NCBI RefSeq assembly: GCF_014803725.1
Contig: NZ_JAAVBE010000029.1
Location: 1 to 54,266, forward strand
Length of the DNA stretch: 54,266 nucleotides
Origin: Desulfovibrio sp.
GTDB taxonomy: Bacteria; Desulfobacterota; Desulfovibrionia; Desulfovibrionales; Desulfovibrionaceae
Direction: 5' to 3'
The position numbers and the translations under genes are program-made. Within the stretch, counting starts at the first letter, position 1; each line of letters begins with the position of its first letter. The notes beneath the pieces were generated by a model that was given only the letters and a program-made list of their open reading frames with translations, made no database searches and had not been told where the DNA came from. This document shows, in pieces, positions 8,176 to 17,396 of the stretch.

Positions 8176-9420
8176 ATGCCGACCATTCGCAAAAACCTGC
8201 TGCAACTGCTCTTTTCCGGCGCCTATCTCCTGCGCTGGAACGACAAGCTGCGCCCCGTGGAATTGCAGGAAATCGACAAGCAGGCGCACAAGATGCTGCT
8301 CGCCTGCGCGCTCTGGCAGGAAAACTCTCGCGACATGCCGGCGCCAGAGCGCACGGCCCTCGGGCAGAAAATCATCGAGGGCGGTCTTTTCGACTATTTT
8401 TACCGCTGCATCATCACGGACATCAAGCCGCCGGTTTTCTACAAAATCAAGGAAAATCCCGAACATTACCGCCAGCTCACGGAATATGTGCTCGGTCGCC
8501 TTGAGCCCGTGCTGGCGCCGCTCGGCCCCTTCTGGGAGCGCATGCGCGCCTGGCATCTGGAGGGCGCGGGCGAGGACAGCCTTGACCGGCGCATCCTCAC
8601 CGCGGCCCATCTCTACGCCTCGCAGTGGGAATTCCAGATCATCAGGCCGCTCAACGGCTTTGACGATGAAATGGATTCCATCGGCCAGTCCTTCGTGGAG
8701 CGGCTCAACACCCTGCGCGGCTTGCGCGGCATGGACTCGCTGCTCATCCCGGGCACGGCGCTCGCGCGTTTCGCCAATCTTTGCGGCCAGCTGCGCTTCC
8801 AGATCCGCTGGACGCAGGCCCCGCGCATCCCGGCCACCTCCGTGCTCGGGCACATGTTCATCGTGGCTTCCCTGGGCTACTTTTTCAGCCTCGGGGTGGG
8901 CGCCTGCCCGGCGCGCTCGGTCAACAACTTTTTCTGCGGCCTGTTCCATGACCTGCCCGAGCTTCTGACACGCGACATCATCTCGCCGGTGAAGCAGTCC
9001 ATCTCCAGCCTGCCGCAACTCATCAAGGAATACGAGGAGGACGAGCTCGAGCGGCGCATCCTCGGGCCCTTGCGCAAGGAGGGCTTCGGGGAGCTCGTGG
9101 CGCGCATCGCCTATTATCTCGGGCTCGAAGTGGGCTCGGAATTCCAGGAGTGCCGGCGCGAGGCCGGCGCCGTCGTGGCCGTGGACGGCTTTGACGAGCT
9201 CCAGCGCCGCTACAACCGCGACGAGGACGACCCCAAGGACGGGCAGCTCCTCAAGATCTGCGACTGGCTCGCCGCCTTTCTTGAGGCGCACAGCTCCATC
9301 CGCAACGGTGTCTCCTCGCCGCATCTGGTGGCGGCCGAGGCGCGCCTCAAGGGCAAGCTCAACGAAAGCAGGCTCGAGCCCGTGCTCCAGCTCGAGGCGC
9401 TGCTCGCGGATTTTGACTGA
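8176..9420 (+). CDS. HD-domain phosphohydrolase-like protein
   Basis: A 414-residue soluble protein starting at 8176 (MPTIRKNLLQLLFSGAYLLRWND) with GGAG upstream. The central part resembles the YfbR/HD_3 group of HD-superfamily metal hydrolases: His in SVLGHMFIVASLG and the HD pair in CGLFHDLPELLTRDIISPVK, with conserved DWLAAFLEAHSSI further on. Such proteins often act on nucleotides, but the substrate cannot be inferred here. It begins 40 bases after argF, and its TGA overlaps the ATG of the next gene, so those two are translationally coupled. Confidence 0.75.
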   Translation: MPTIRKNLLQLLFSGAYLLRWNDKLRPVELQEIDKQAHKMLLACALWQENSRDMPAPERTALGQKIIEGGLFDYFYRCIITDIKPPVFYKIKENPEHYRQLTEYVLGRLEPVLAPLGPFWERMRAWHLEGAGEDSLDRRILTAAHLYASQWEFQIIRPLNGFDDEMDSIGQSFVERLNTLRGLRGMDSLLIPGTALARFANLCGQLRFQIRWTQAPRIPATSVLGHMFIVASLGYFFSLGVGACPARSVNNFFCGLFHDLPELLTRDIISPVKQSISSLPQLIKEYEEDELERRILGPLRKEGFGELVARIAYYLGLEVGSEFQECRREAGAVVAVDGFDELQRRYNRDEDDPKDGQLLKICDWLAAFLEAHSSIRNGVSSPHLVAAEARLKGKLNESRLEPVLQLEALLADFD

Positions 9421-10163
9421 TGCGCGGTTTAGCTGCCCTCGCCTTAGCGTTCTCGCTCGCCCTGCTGGCTTTTTCGCCGTGCCGGGCAGCCGAGATGCAG
9501 CTTTCCAAGGGCATGACACACTACGCCCGCGACATGGAATTTTATTACCAGAAGCCCCGCCCCGAGGTATTGCCCGGGCTTTTGCGCACCCTGGCGACGC
9601 AGGGCGTGCTCGGCCACGGCGAAAAGCGCCTCGTGGTGGCGGCTTTCCTTGGGGAGCTCGCGGCAAAGCGCAAGGCCTCGCTGGAGGCGCTGGCGGACGG
9701 CGCGGAGTCCCTTCCGGGCGGAGCGGCGGCCGACGCCCGGCGCACCCTGGCCTGGGCCGCGCATCTCGGGGGGTTTTCAAACGAGCGCCAACTGCTCGAC
9801 AGGCTGCTCACGCCGGCCGACTCCACCCTGCGGGCGCATATGGGCCGCAGCCCGGCGCCCCTTGCCGCGTGGCAGCCGGGAGAGCCCGCGGTGCCGCGCA
9901 TGTTCTGGGGCGCCTATATGGCCTCGGGCGATGCGGTATGGCTCGATCGCCTCATTGACGCGACCCTCAGCTATGCCCGGCTCAACGCGGCCGGGCGGCA
10001 AGGGGAGGCGGGTTTTGCGGGCAGCGCCGCCGCCGCGGCCCTGCTCTATGACATGGCGCCACGGCATGCGGCCGTGCAGGAACGCGTGCGGACGCGCCTT
10101 GCCGGCACGAGCGGCCCTGAGGCCGACACCCTGCGCCTTATCCTGAGGGAAAACGGCCGCTGA
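9420..10163 (+). CDS. Secreted or periplasmic protein of unknown function
   Basis: The 247-residue product starts at an ATG that overlaps the preceding stop codon (TGATG). A Sec signal peptide is clear: MRGLAALALAFSLALLAFS with a likely cut after CRA. The mature part is Ala/Leu-rich and probably all-helical, with TPR-like or HEAT-like character (LLRTLATQGVLG, FLGELAAKRKASLEAL, MFWGAYMASGDAVWLDRLI). I recognise no catalytic motif. Similar proteins are annotated as hypothetical in Desulfovibrio genomes. Coupling to the HD-domain gene suggests a joint role, but no function is evident. It converges on the radical SAM gene with only 3 bases between stops. Confidence 0.7.
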   Translation: MRGLAALALAFSLALLAFSPCRAAEMQLSKGMTHYARDMEFYYQKPRPEVLPGLLRTLATQGVLGHGEKRLVVAAFLGELAAKRKASLEALADGAESLPGGAAADARRTLAWAAHLGGFSNERQLLDRLLTPADSTLRAHMGRSPAPLAAWQPGEPAVPRMFWGAYMASGDAVWLDRLIDATLSYARLNAAGRQGEAGFAGSAAAAALLYDMAPRHAAVQERVRTRLAGTSGPEADTLRLILRENGR

Positions 10164-10166
10164 GGC

Positions 10167-11297
10167 TCAGCGCTCGAAGCGCTTGGGGCAGACAAGGCAG
10201 GCCGCGTCAGGCGCATTGCGCACGAGAGCTTCCCGAAAGTCCGCAAATTCCTGCTTGTTCCAGATATCCCACGGCGCTTCGGCGCGCACATCGCCAAAGA
10301 CCCTGCGGCGCCCATCGCCGCCGAGGGCCTGTCCCACTGCTGCTTCACCTGCGTTGTCCGGCACATTGAGATACACGCAGGGCGAGATCTTGCCGTCCGC
10401 GTCCACGTAGCAGCTCCGCGCCACATTTTCGCGGCAGCCGCCGGCGTCGGCCACGGCCTCGGCCCCGGGCAGGGCGAAGTGGATGATGCGGCCCCGCGAG
10501 TCAGCCTCGGCGGCGATGTGTTCCAGTATCTCGCGGGCCCGGGCGATCTTTTCCGTCTCCTCTGGGGTGAAGGCGAGTTCCTGTTGCCCGGGGAGCGCGA
10601 GATAATCCAGGGTGCTCACCACGGCCATGTCCACGTCCAGCTCGTCCATGAGCGCGGGCAGCCCGCGGGCGGCCTCCATCCTGTCGGAGAGCATCAGATA
10701 GGCGAAATGGATCTCCAGCGGCTCGCCGTCGGCAGGGCGTCCGGCCTCCCTGATGGCGGCGCGGAGTTGGCGCACGCTTTCGCACACGCGCGCAAAGGGC
10801 ACGCCCGCGCGTGCGTCGTTGCTGGCCTCGTCCGTGCCGACCAGCGAAAAGGCCAGAAGATCCATGCCGCTTTGCGCGAGCTTGCGCGCGAGCTCCGCGT
10901 CCATCCTGAGGCCGCAGGAGGTGCTGGACACGGCGCAGCCGGCCCGGCGCGCCAGGGCCACATAGTCGAGGAAGCGCGGGTGCAGGAGGGGTTCACCCCA
11001 GCCCTGGAGGTGCGCCCGCTGGGCGCCGCGCAGGAAGGGCCAGAGCGCCGCGAAGACCTCGTCGGGCATGTGGCGGCTCTTCCAGGTGGCGCCGGCCGTG
11101 GTATGCGGGCAATAGACACAGCGCCCAGCGCAGCGCGAGGTCACTTCCACCTGGAGGCAGTCGAGCGGGCGCTGCACGCCCAAAAAAGCCTCGCGCAGGC
11201 GCTCGAGGAAACCGGGCGCCCGGAAGGCCGGGTCGGCCAGCGGGTCGGGCCGCGTCGCGCCGCTTGGGCTGGGAATTTCATGTTCTGCGTCGCGCAT
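10167..11297 (-). CDS. Radical SAM / SPASM-domain enzyme
   Basis: The 376-residue protein has the radical SAM cluster motif C56-x3-C60-x2-C63 (SRCAGRCVYCPH) and a GWGEPLLHP segment of the S-adenosylmethionine site. The C-terminal cysteine set (GGCRENVARSC..DGKISPC..CLVCP) indicates a SPASM auxiliary Fe-S domain. SPASM enzymes usually modify peptides or proteins, make cofactors, or oxidise enzyme active-site residues. The start at 11297 (MRDAEHEIPS) has GAGGGGAGG upstream and lies 11 bases after the acyltransferase gene; an in-frame start at 11405 would lie inside that gene. It is the last gene of the metY-fusion-acyltransferase-radical SAM run. No obvious precursor peptide is seen. Confidence 0.85.
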   Translation of the reverse strand: MRDAEHEIPSPSGATRPDPLADPAFRAPGFLERLREAFLGVQRPLDCLQVEVTSRCAGRCVYCPHTTAGATWKSRHMPDEVFAALWPFLRGAQRAHLQGWGEPLLHPRFLDYVALARRAGCAVSSTSCGLRMDAELARKLAQSGMDLLAFSLVGTDEASNDARAGVPFARVCESVRQLRAAIREAGRPADGEPLEIHFAYLMLSDRMEAARGLPALMDELDVDMAVVSTLDYLALPGQQELAFTPEETEKIARAREILEHIAAEADSRGRIIHFALPGAEAVADAGGCRENVARSCYVDADGKISPCVYLNVPDNAGEAAVGQALGGDGRRRVFGDVRAEAPWDIWNKQEFADFREALVRNAPDAACLVCPKRFER

Positions 11298-11308
11298 GAC
11301 CCCTCCCC

Positions 11309-12181
11309 TCAGTGCCCGAAGAGCCTGCCAAGCCAGCCGTGTTTTTTTTCCGGCTGCGGGCTCCAGCTCGTTTCCACACAGGGCAAAAAGGGCGTGGCGC
11401 CCCACTTTTTCTTGAAAAAGCTCACGCCGGCGCCCATGCCGAGGCCGAGGTTGAGCAGGCTGTGGCCACGCGCGGCGCCTTCGGCGGCAAGGGCGGCGAG
11501 GAGGGCGTCGGCCGTGCCCGGGGGCGCGTCCGGCGAACGGAAGGCGAACATGTAAAAGGCCGTCGAGAAGGAGGAATAATCCCCGATGGCGCAGGCGAGG
11601 AGGCGCCCCGCCGCATCCCGCGCGGAAAAGAGGCGCGCGTCCGGCGCGGCGGCGAGATAGTCCCCGAGCTTGCGGAAAATGTAGCTGCTGCCCTCATCCA
11701 CCTCCGCGCCCTTCCTCACGATGAAGGCTTCGGCAAGGGCGGCGTGCTCTGCCGTCCAGTCGCCGGCGCCGCCGCTTTGCTCAATGACTGTTTCCCGCGC
11801 GGCGCGGCGCAAAAGGTTGCGGATCTTTTGGCCGGCGCGCCCGGCCGGAACGGCGAGGGGCAGGGGAAGAGACCAGTACGCGTCTTTCGTGCTTTCCGCA
11901 TGGGCGGGGGCTGCGCTCGGGCGGCGCGCGGCAATCACCGTCAGGCGCTCCAGCCCCGGGAGCGCCAGGGCCTCGGTCACGGCGGCGTCAACGGCGCTCC
12001 CGTCATCCGGTTTGCCGGCGGGATAGGCCACCAATACCGCCTGGCCGCCCCCGTGGTGGAGCGCACAGCCGCCGCAAAGGCGGCTCTCCAGCCCGGAAAC
12101 GGCCCGCACATAGGGGAGCAACTGGTCGGGCGTGAGCGCGGCCGTCGTGATGTGTGCGAGATGTGAAGCCCCGGCTACCAT
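11309..12181 (-). CDS. GNAT/FemAB-like acyltransferase
   Basis: A 290-residue soluble protein whose second half has a GNAT/FemX-like fold: basic helix region KIRNLLRRAARE, AFIVRKGAEVDEGSSYIFRKL, the strand ARLFSARDAAGRLLACAIG, and the closing LNLGLGMGAGVSFFKKKWG. This last segment matches LGLGVNEGILRFKRKWG in the upstream fusion protein, so the two are paralogous domains. The N-terminal half has a Cys-Gly-Gly-Cys (RLCGGCALHHGGG). Its ATG overlaps the upstream stop by seven bases (ATGGTAG), a sign of translational coupling. Donor and acceptor are unknown; aminoacyl-tRNA or acyl-CoA are the family precedents. Confidence 0.65.
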   Translation of the reverse strand: MVAGASHLAHITTAALTPDQLLPYVRAVSGLESRLCGGCALHHGGGQAVLVAYPAGKPDDGSAVDAAVTEALALPGLERLTVIAARRPSAAPAHAESTKDAYWSLPLPLAVPAGRAGQKIRNLLRRAARETVIEQSGGAGDWTAEHAALAEAFIVRKGAEVDEGSSYIFRKLGDYLAAAPDARLFSARDAAGRLLACAIGDYSSFSTAFYMFAFRSPDAPPGTADALLAALAAEGAARGHSLLNLGLGMGAGVSFFKKKWGATPFLPCVETSWSPQPEKKHGWLGRLFGH

Positions 12182-14025
12182 GCCACATCCTCCCCGCCGC
12201 GCCGCATGCGCCGCAGCCTGAGCTTGAGGCGCGGCAAAAGGCCGAACGGTGCCTGGCGGACGCTGAAACCGTCTTCCGCCAGCATGTGCCGCAAATTGAC
12301 CATGTGCGCCGAGCCCACGAAGACCGCGGCGCGGCCTTCCTCAAGATAGGGCCGCATGCGCTCCCTGAAGCGCTGGTCCCGGCGGCTGATGACATATTCC
12401 GTGCGCGTGGGGAATTCCGCGCTCGAACCCATCATGCCTTCGAGGTCGCCGGCGAGATAGGCGCGCATGTTCTTGCGCGAGAGCGCCTTCCAGCCGTCGC
12501 ACGCGCGGAAGAAGCGCACCACACGCTCGGGCGGCAGCGAACCCAGCGAATCCAGCTGTTCCTCAAGGCTCTCCATGCCCACCACGTTCTTGCCCATGGC
12601 ATGCGCCACGCGCCAGGCCTCCATGTCCACGGATTCGCGCCAGCCCTGCCGCTCCAGAAAGGCTGTCCAGAGGCTGAAAAAGGCGCACCAGGGGCGCGCA
12701 TGGGCGAGCAGCCACCGCACGTCGACCTTGCGCTCGTGCACCAGCCCGAAACTTTTGGCGAGCGCCCCCTGCGGGCCGTGCACCACGCGCTCGAGGCGGC
12801 GCACGTCCGCCTCTTCCAGCAAATCAAGGATGGGCGTTGCCCCGGGGAGGGGCGTGCGGCCCGCGCGGTCCACGTCGGCCATGAAGCCTTCGTCCAGCGG
12901 CCCCTCGAAGAGCACATGGTCCACCTTGCGGAAGAGGCGGCGGAACGAGGGCTCGAAGGAATGGCAGAAAAAGTGCGCGGTGCCCGCCACCCAAGAGGTG
13001 CGGCCGTTCTTCTCCACCTCCCAGAGCATGGCGAAGGGGCGGCGGCTCGGCCTGTCCTCGATGATCCTGGGGCGCTCGGCCGGCGCGCGGAGGAAGGCGA
13101 GCGCCACATCCTGCAGCATGTTTCCTTCGGCCGGCGCAGCGGCGGCGCCAGCTTTTGCCGTGGTGCGCGGTGCCTCCGTCCATTCCGCCATGACATAGGG
13201 GAAGGAGGGCCGGGCGCCCCACTTGCGCTTGAAGCGCAGGATGCCCTCATTGACGCCGAGACCCAGGTGGATGAAACGCTTGCCCGCGGCCTGCGCGCGC
13301 TCGAGCATGGCGGCGAACAGGAGGTCGGAAGCGTGGGGCACGGGATGGGCGCGGGAGTGGGCGCCGAGCACATAGCTCACGAAGTTCTCAGGGGCATAGT
13401 CGAGCAGCAGGCAGGCCGCGAGCCGACCCTCGCCGTCCCGGGCGTCGAGGAGCCGCAGGCTGCCCCGGGCCTCGGCCAGGGCTTCAGGCGTGCGCCCATA
13501 GAGCGCGGCCACATGGGGCGCCATGGGAGCGGCCTCGCCGCGCTGGATGCGCCCGAGAAATTCGGCCCACAGGCGCCGGTGCTCGGGCGTGAACACCGTG
13601 CCTTCGGTCACGGTGAGCACTTCCGCCGCCTTTTTGAGCGGCCCGCGCAGCCGCGCAGGCGGCTTGGCCTTGGCGGAAAGGACGTAGTAGCGATCCTTGT
13701 CCGTCACGTGCCCGGCGAAATGAGGGGGCAGATCGGGCCCGATGGCCCAGCAGGCCGTGGCGCCGGTTTGCTCCAGAGCTTCTTCAAGTGCCCCTTTAAA
13801 GGTCTCGTGACTGTAGCGCCCCTCGAGAGGATAGGCCACGGCCATGAGCCAGTCTTCCGCGGCAAGGAAAAAATACGGTCCGATGCAGATGGGCAGCCCT
13901 TGCGAAAGGGCTGTCATGAGCGACAGCGAATGCTCGGGCACGCGGGCGAGGGCGCCCATGCGCGCAAGCATGTCCCCCATGGCGGGCTTTTGGTGCCCCT
14001 GCGGGTTCGCGGCCGGCCCGGACAT
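12175..14025 (-). CDS. Fusion of a GNAT/FemAB-like acyltransferase and a TraB/GumN-type domain
   Basis: The 616-residue protein has two halves. Residues about 60-310 form an acyltransferase-like domain ending LGLGVNEGILRFKRKWG, paralogous to the next gene. Residues about 332-616 form a TraB/GumN (TIKI-related) domain that opens MLWEVEKNGRTSWVAGTAHFF and ends with GSAHMVNLRHML; the two GxxH/GxAH motifs and an ELP-like acidic site (LFEGPLDEGF) are the metal-site hallmarks of that superfamily. Known TIKI members are metalloproteases; bacterial GumN members have no settled function. There is no signal peptide, so it is cytosolic. The ATG lies one base after the metY stop. The pairing of these domains is unusual. 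Confidence 0.7.
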   Translation of the reverse strand: MSGPAANPQGHQKPAMGDMLARMGALARVPEHSLSLMTALSQGLPICIGPYFFLAAEDWLMAVAYPLEGRYSHETFKGALEEALEQTGATACWAIGPDLPPHFAGHVTDKDRYYVLSAKAKPPARLRGPLKKAAEVLTVTEGTVFTPEHRRLWAEFLGRIQRGEAAPMAPHVAALYGRTPEALAEARGSLRLLDARDGEGRLAACLLLDYAPENFVSYVLGAHSRAHPVPHASDLLFAAMLERAQAAGKRFIHLGLGVNEGILRFKRKWGARPSFPYVMAEWTEAPRTTAKAGAAAAPAEGNMLQDVALAFLRAPAERPRIIEDRPSRRPFAMLWEVEKNGRTSWVAGTAHFFCHSFEPSFRRLFRKVDHVLFEGPLDEGFMADVDRAGRTPLPGATPILDLLEEADVRRLERVVHGPQGALAKSFGLVHERKVDVRWLLAHARPWCAFFSLWTAFLERQGWRESVDMEAWRVAHAMGKNVVGMESLEEQLDSLGSLPPERVVRFFRACDGWKALSRKNMRAYLAGDLEGMMGSSAEFPTRTEYVISRRDQRFRERMRPYLEEGRAAVFVGSAHMVNLRHMLAEDGFSVRQAPFGLLPRLKLRLRRMRRGGEDVAW

Positions 14026-14026
14026 C

Positions 14027-15292
14027 TCAGGCGGCGTCCATGCCGCGTTGGAGGTCCGCGCGGATGTCGTCCCAGGCTTCGAGGCCCACCGAGAGGCGCA
14101 CGGTGCCCGGGGTGATGCCCGCAGCTGTCAGTTGCTCGTCCGAAAGCTGGCGGTGCGTGGAAGTGGCGGGATGCAGCACGGAAGTACGGATGTCGGCCAC
14201 ATGCGTCTCCAGTGAGATGAGCTCAAGCGCGTCGATGAAGCGCGCCCCGGCCTCACGGCCCCCCCTGAACGAGAAGGAGACAACGCCGCTGCACCCGTTG
14301 GGCAGGTACCTGGCGGCGAGCTTGGCATACGGGTCCCACGTCAGGCGGGGATAGCGCACCCACTCCACCTTGTCCTGGCCTTCCAGCCAGCGCGCGGCGG
14401 CCTCGGCGTTTTCCGAGTGCTTCTGCATGCGCAGGGGCAGGGTCTCAAGGCCGAGATTGGTATAAAAGGCCCCCTGGGCGCTCTGGCAGCAGCCGAGGTC
14501 GCGCATGAGCTGCACGCGCGCCTTGGTGATATAGGCCGCGCGTCCGAATGCCTCGGCATAGACGAGGCCGTGGTAGGAGGCGTCCGGCTCGGTAAATTCC
14601 GGGAAGTTGCCGTTTCGCCAGTCAAAATTGCCGCTGTCCACGATGACGCCGCCGAGCTGTACGGCGTGACCGTCCATGTACTTGGTGGTGGAGTGGATGA
14701 CCACATCCGCGCCGAACTCGAAGGGGCGGCAGAGGATGGGCGTCGCAAAGGTATTGTCCACGAGCAGCGGCAGCCCGCGCTCGTGCGCGAGCCTCGCGAA
14801 GCGCTCGATGTCCAGCACGCTCAGGGCCGGGTTGGCGATGGTCTCGCCATAGACGAAGCGCGTGTTGGGCCTGAAGGCGGCGGCGAGCTCCTCATCCGTG
14901 GCGCCCTGATCCACGAAGGTAGTTTCGATGCCGAAGCGCCGGAAAATGGTGTTGAACAGGTTGAAGGTGCCGCCGTAAACATTGGTCGCGCTGACGATGT
15001 GGTCGCCCGCCCGCGCGAGATTGAGCGCCGCGAGCATGACCGCCGCCTGCCCGGACGAGGTGCACAGCGCGCCAACGCCGCCTTCGAGCGCGGCGATCTT
15101 CTGCTCCACGGCGTCAACGGTGGGGTTGCCGATGCGGGAATAGAAAAAGCCCGCTTGCTCAAGGTCGAAAAGCCGGGCCACCTCGGCCGTGGAATCGTAG
15201 ACATAAGTCGTGCTCTGGACGATGGGCACCACGCGCGGCTCGCCGTTTTCCGGGCTGTAGCCCGCGTGGAGGCACTTGGTGGCTTCTTTCAT
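14027..15292 (-). CDS. metY: O-acetylhomoserine (or O-succinylhomoserine) sulfhydrylase, PLP enzyme
   Basis: Makes homocysteine from O-acetylhomoserine and sulfide, a direct sulfide-assimilation route fitting a sulfate reducer. The 421-residue protein is a Cys/Met-metabolism PLP enzyme: YSRIGNPT, EGGVGALCTSSGQAA, the PLP aspartate in LLVDNTFATP, the Schiff-base lysine in IHSTTKYMDGH near residue 200, and the C-terminal SVLHPATSTHRQLS substrate loop typical of the MetY branch. The start at 15292 (MKEATKCLHAGYSP) has AGGAGA upstream; the longer open frame to 15535 lacks support. It is the first gene of a coupled run with the acyltransferase/TraB and radical SAM genes. Confidence 0.88.
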   Translation of the reverse strand: MKEATKCLHAGYSPENGEPRVVPIVQSTTYVYDSTAEVARLFDLEQAGFFYSRIGNPTVDAVEQKIAALEGGVGALCTSSGQAAVMLAALNLARAGDHIVSATNVYGGTFNLFNTIFRRFGIETTFVDQGATDEELAAAFRPNTRFVYGETIANPALSVLDIERFARLAHERGLPLLVDNTFATPILCRPFEFGADVVIHSTTKYMDGHAVQLGGVIVDSGNFDWRNGNFPEFTEPDASYHGLVYAEAFGRAAYITKARVQLMRDLGCCQSAQGAFYTNLGLETLPLRMQKHSENAEAAARWLEGQDKVEWVRYPRLTWDPYAKLAARYLPNGCSGVVSFSFRGGREAGARFIDALELISLETHVADIRTSVLHPATSTHRQLSDEQLTAAGITPGTVRLSVGLEAWDDIRADLQRGMDAA

Positions 15293-15515
15293 GACTGTTC
15301 TCCTGGGTTCGGGGGAAGAGGCGGCGTTTGGGCGGGGAAGTACCCCCGGCTCGCGCAGTATTTGTGAAAAATAGCGCGATGTCTCCTCCCTGACAAGCGG
15401 CCATGATACGCGGAAATGCCGCGGATGCAACGCTGGACGGCACGGCCCGAACGGGATATAAATCAGGGCTTCCGAAACAGCACCGCCATAAGGCGGCAAC
15501 GCGCAGGATACTTTC

Positions 15516-17360
15516 ATGAGCATCATCCACCACACGGGCGGCGACCGGGCCCTTTCGCTTCAGGATACGGCAGAGCCCCGCCTCTTCCGGGAACTTTTCC
15601 CTTATACGAGCATCTGCCGCACCACCTTTGACGAGGTGCTGCTTTCGCCGCGCCCGGCCGCGCAGATGCGTATCACCGACACCACCTTTCGCGACGGCCA
15701 GCAGGCGCGTCCCCCCTATACGGTGCGCCAGGTGGCGCGGATGTTCGACTTTCTCCACCGCCTCGGCGGCAAGACCGGCCTCATCGCGGGCTCGGAGTTT
15801 TTTCTCTATTCCCCGCGCGACCGCAAGTGCGTGGAGGTGTGCCGCGCGCGCGGTTACCGCTTCCCCAGGGTCACAGCGTGGATACGCGCCAACCGTGAAG
15901 ACCTCAAGCTCGCCCGCGACATGGAGTTTGACGAGACCGGCATGCTGACCAGCGTTTCGGACTACCACATCTTCCTCAAGCTCGGGAAGACGCGGCAGCA
16001 GGCCATGGACATGTATACCGACCTCGCCGCCCAGGCACTGGACTGGGGCATCATCCCCCGCTGCCACTTCGAGGACGTGACGCGCGCGGACATTTACGGC
16101 TTCTGCCTGCCGCTCGCGCAGCGGCTCATGGAGCTTTCGCGCCAGAGCGGCATGCCGGTGAAGATCCGCCTCTGCGACACCATGGGCTATGGCGTGCCGT
16201 GGCCCGGGGCGGCGCTGCCGCGCTCGGTGCAGCGCATCGTGCGTGCCTTCACCGATGAGGCCGGCGTGCCCGGGGAGTGGCTCGAGTGGCACGGCCACAA
16301 CGACTTCCACATGGCGCTCGCCAATGGCGTGACCGCGTGGCTCTACGGCTGCGGCGCGGTCAACAGCACGCTCTTCGGCTTCGGCGAGCGCACGGGCAAC
16401 ACCCCGCTCGAGGCGCTGCTTGTGGAGTACATCTCCCTCACCGGTGATGACGCCGCGGCGGACACCACGGTGCTCAGCGAAGTGGCGGAATTTTTCGAGC
16501 GCGAGCTGGATTACCGCATCCCGCCCAATTATCCCTTTGTGGGGCGCGATTTCAACGCCACCAGCGCCGGCGTGCATGCGGACGGCCTCGCCAAGAACGA
16601 GGAGATCTACAATATTTTCGATACGAAGCGCCTGCTCGGGCGCCCGGTGCCCATCATCGTGACCGACAAGACGGGCCGCGCGGGCGTGGCCTATTGGATC
16701 AACACGAGCCTTGGCCTCTCGAAGGAGCAGCAGGTCTCCAAGAAGCACCCGGCCGTGGGCAAGATCTACGACGCCATCATGGCGCTCTATGCCGACAGCG
16801 GGCGCACCACGAGCCTTTCGCACGAGGAGATGGAATCGCTCGTCCAGCAGCACATGCCCGAGCTTTTTGCCAGCGAATTCGACCGCATGAAAAAGCTCGC
16901 CGGCGAGCTCGCGGCCAACCTGATCCTCAGGCTCGCGGCAAGCCCGGCGCTCTGCCGGCTGGACGCCGAGGCCTGCGCCGCGCTGGACGCCTTCGTGGCC
17001 GACTATCCCTTCATCCAGTTCTGCTGCCTCACCGACGCCGAGGGCCGCATGTGCTGCTCTGCCATTGCGGATTCGGAATACGCCGCCAACTATGCCTCGC
17101 TGCATCCGGGCTATGACTTTTCCGGGCGCGAGTGGTTTAGGTTGCCCATGCAGACGGGCGATTTGCATATCATGGACGTGTACCAGTCGCACTTCACGGC
17201 GAAGCTCGTCATCACCGTTTCCTGCGCGGTGACGGACGAGAATGACCGTATCGTGGGCGTGGTGAGCGGGGACATCCAGCTTGAGCAATTGCTCAAGCGG
17301 GCGCGCGCGCTCAGGCGCGAGGCGGACGAAGGCGAGGACGGCGAAGACGCCGCCGAATAA
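15516..17360 (+). CDS. Re-type citrate synthase (isopropylmalate/homocitrate synthase family) with C-terminal Cache-like domain
   Basis: The 614-residue protein condenses acetyl-CoA with oxaloacetate with Re-face stereochemistry, if the family assignment holds. The TIM-barrel part shows RITDTTFRDGQQARPPYT at about 52-69, CHFEDVTRAD, the metal-binding HGHNDFHMA, and NSTLFGFGERTGNTPLE, the signature of the Clostridium kluyveri-type enzyme; D. vulgaris is known to contain Re-citrate synthase activity. Residues about 480-600 are extra: DAFVADYPFIQFCCLTDAEG, DFSGREWFR, and VTDENDRIVGVVSGDIQLEQL read as a Cache/PDC ligand-sensing domain, here in a cytosolic enzyme. Isocitrate dehydrogenase starts 36 bases later. 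Homocitrate synthase is the alternative, but the neighbours argue for citrate. Confidence 0.82.
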   Translation: MSIIHHTGGDRALSLQDTAEPRLFRELFPYTSICRTTFDEVLLSPRPAAQMRITDTTFRDGQQARPPYTVRQVARMFDFLHRLGGKTGLIAGSEFFLYSPRDRKCVEVCRARGYRFPRVTAWIRANREDLKLARDMEFDETGMLTSVSDYHIFLKLGKTRQQAMDMYTDLAAQALDWGIIPRCHFEDVTRADIYGFCLPLAQRLMELSRQSGMPVKIRLCDTMGYGVPWPGAALPRSVQRIVRAFTDEAGVPGEWLEWHGHNDFHMALANGVTAWLYGCGAVNSTLFGFGERTGNTPLEALLVEYISLTGDDAAADTTVLSEVAEFFERELDYRIPPNYPFVGRDFNATSAGVHADGLAKNEEIYNIFDTKRLLGRPVPIIVTDKTGRAGVAYWINTSLGLSKEQQVSKKHPAVGKIYDAIMALYADSGRTTSLSHEEMESLVQQHMPELFASEFDRMKKLAGELAANLILRLAASPALCRLDAEACAALDAFVADYPFIQFCCLTDAEGRMCCSAIADSEYAANYASLHPGYDFSGREWFRLPMQTGDLHIMDVYQSHFTAKLVITVSCAVTDENDRIVGVVSGDIQLEQLLKRARALRREADEGEDGEDAAE

Positions 17361-17396
17361 TACCCAATGGGCCGCGGGCCCCGGAGAAGGACTTTC

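Noticed and set aside
15293..15515. Possible S-adenosylmethionine riboswitch upstream of metY
   Set aside because: I could not find the conserved SAM-riboswitch core or a matching terminator in the leader.
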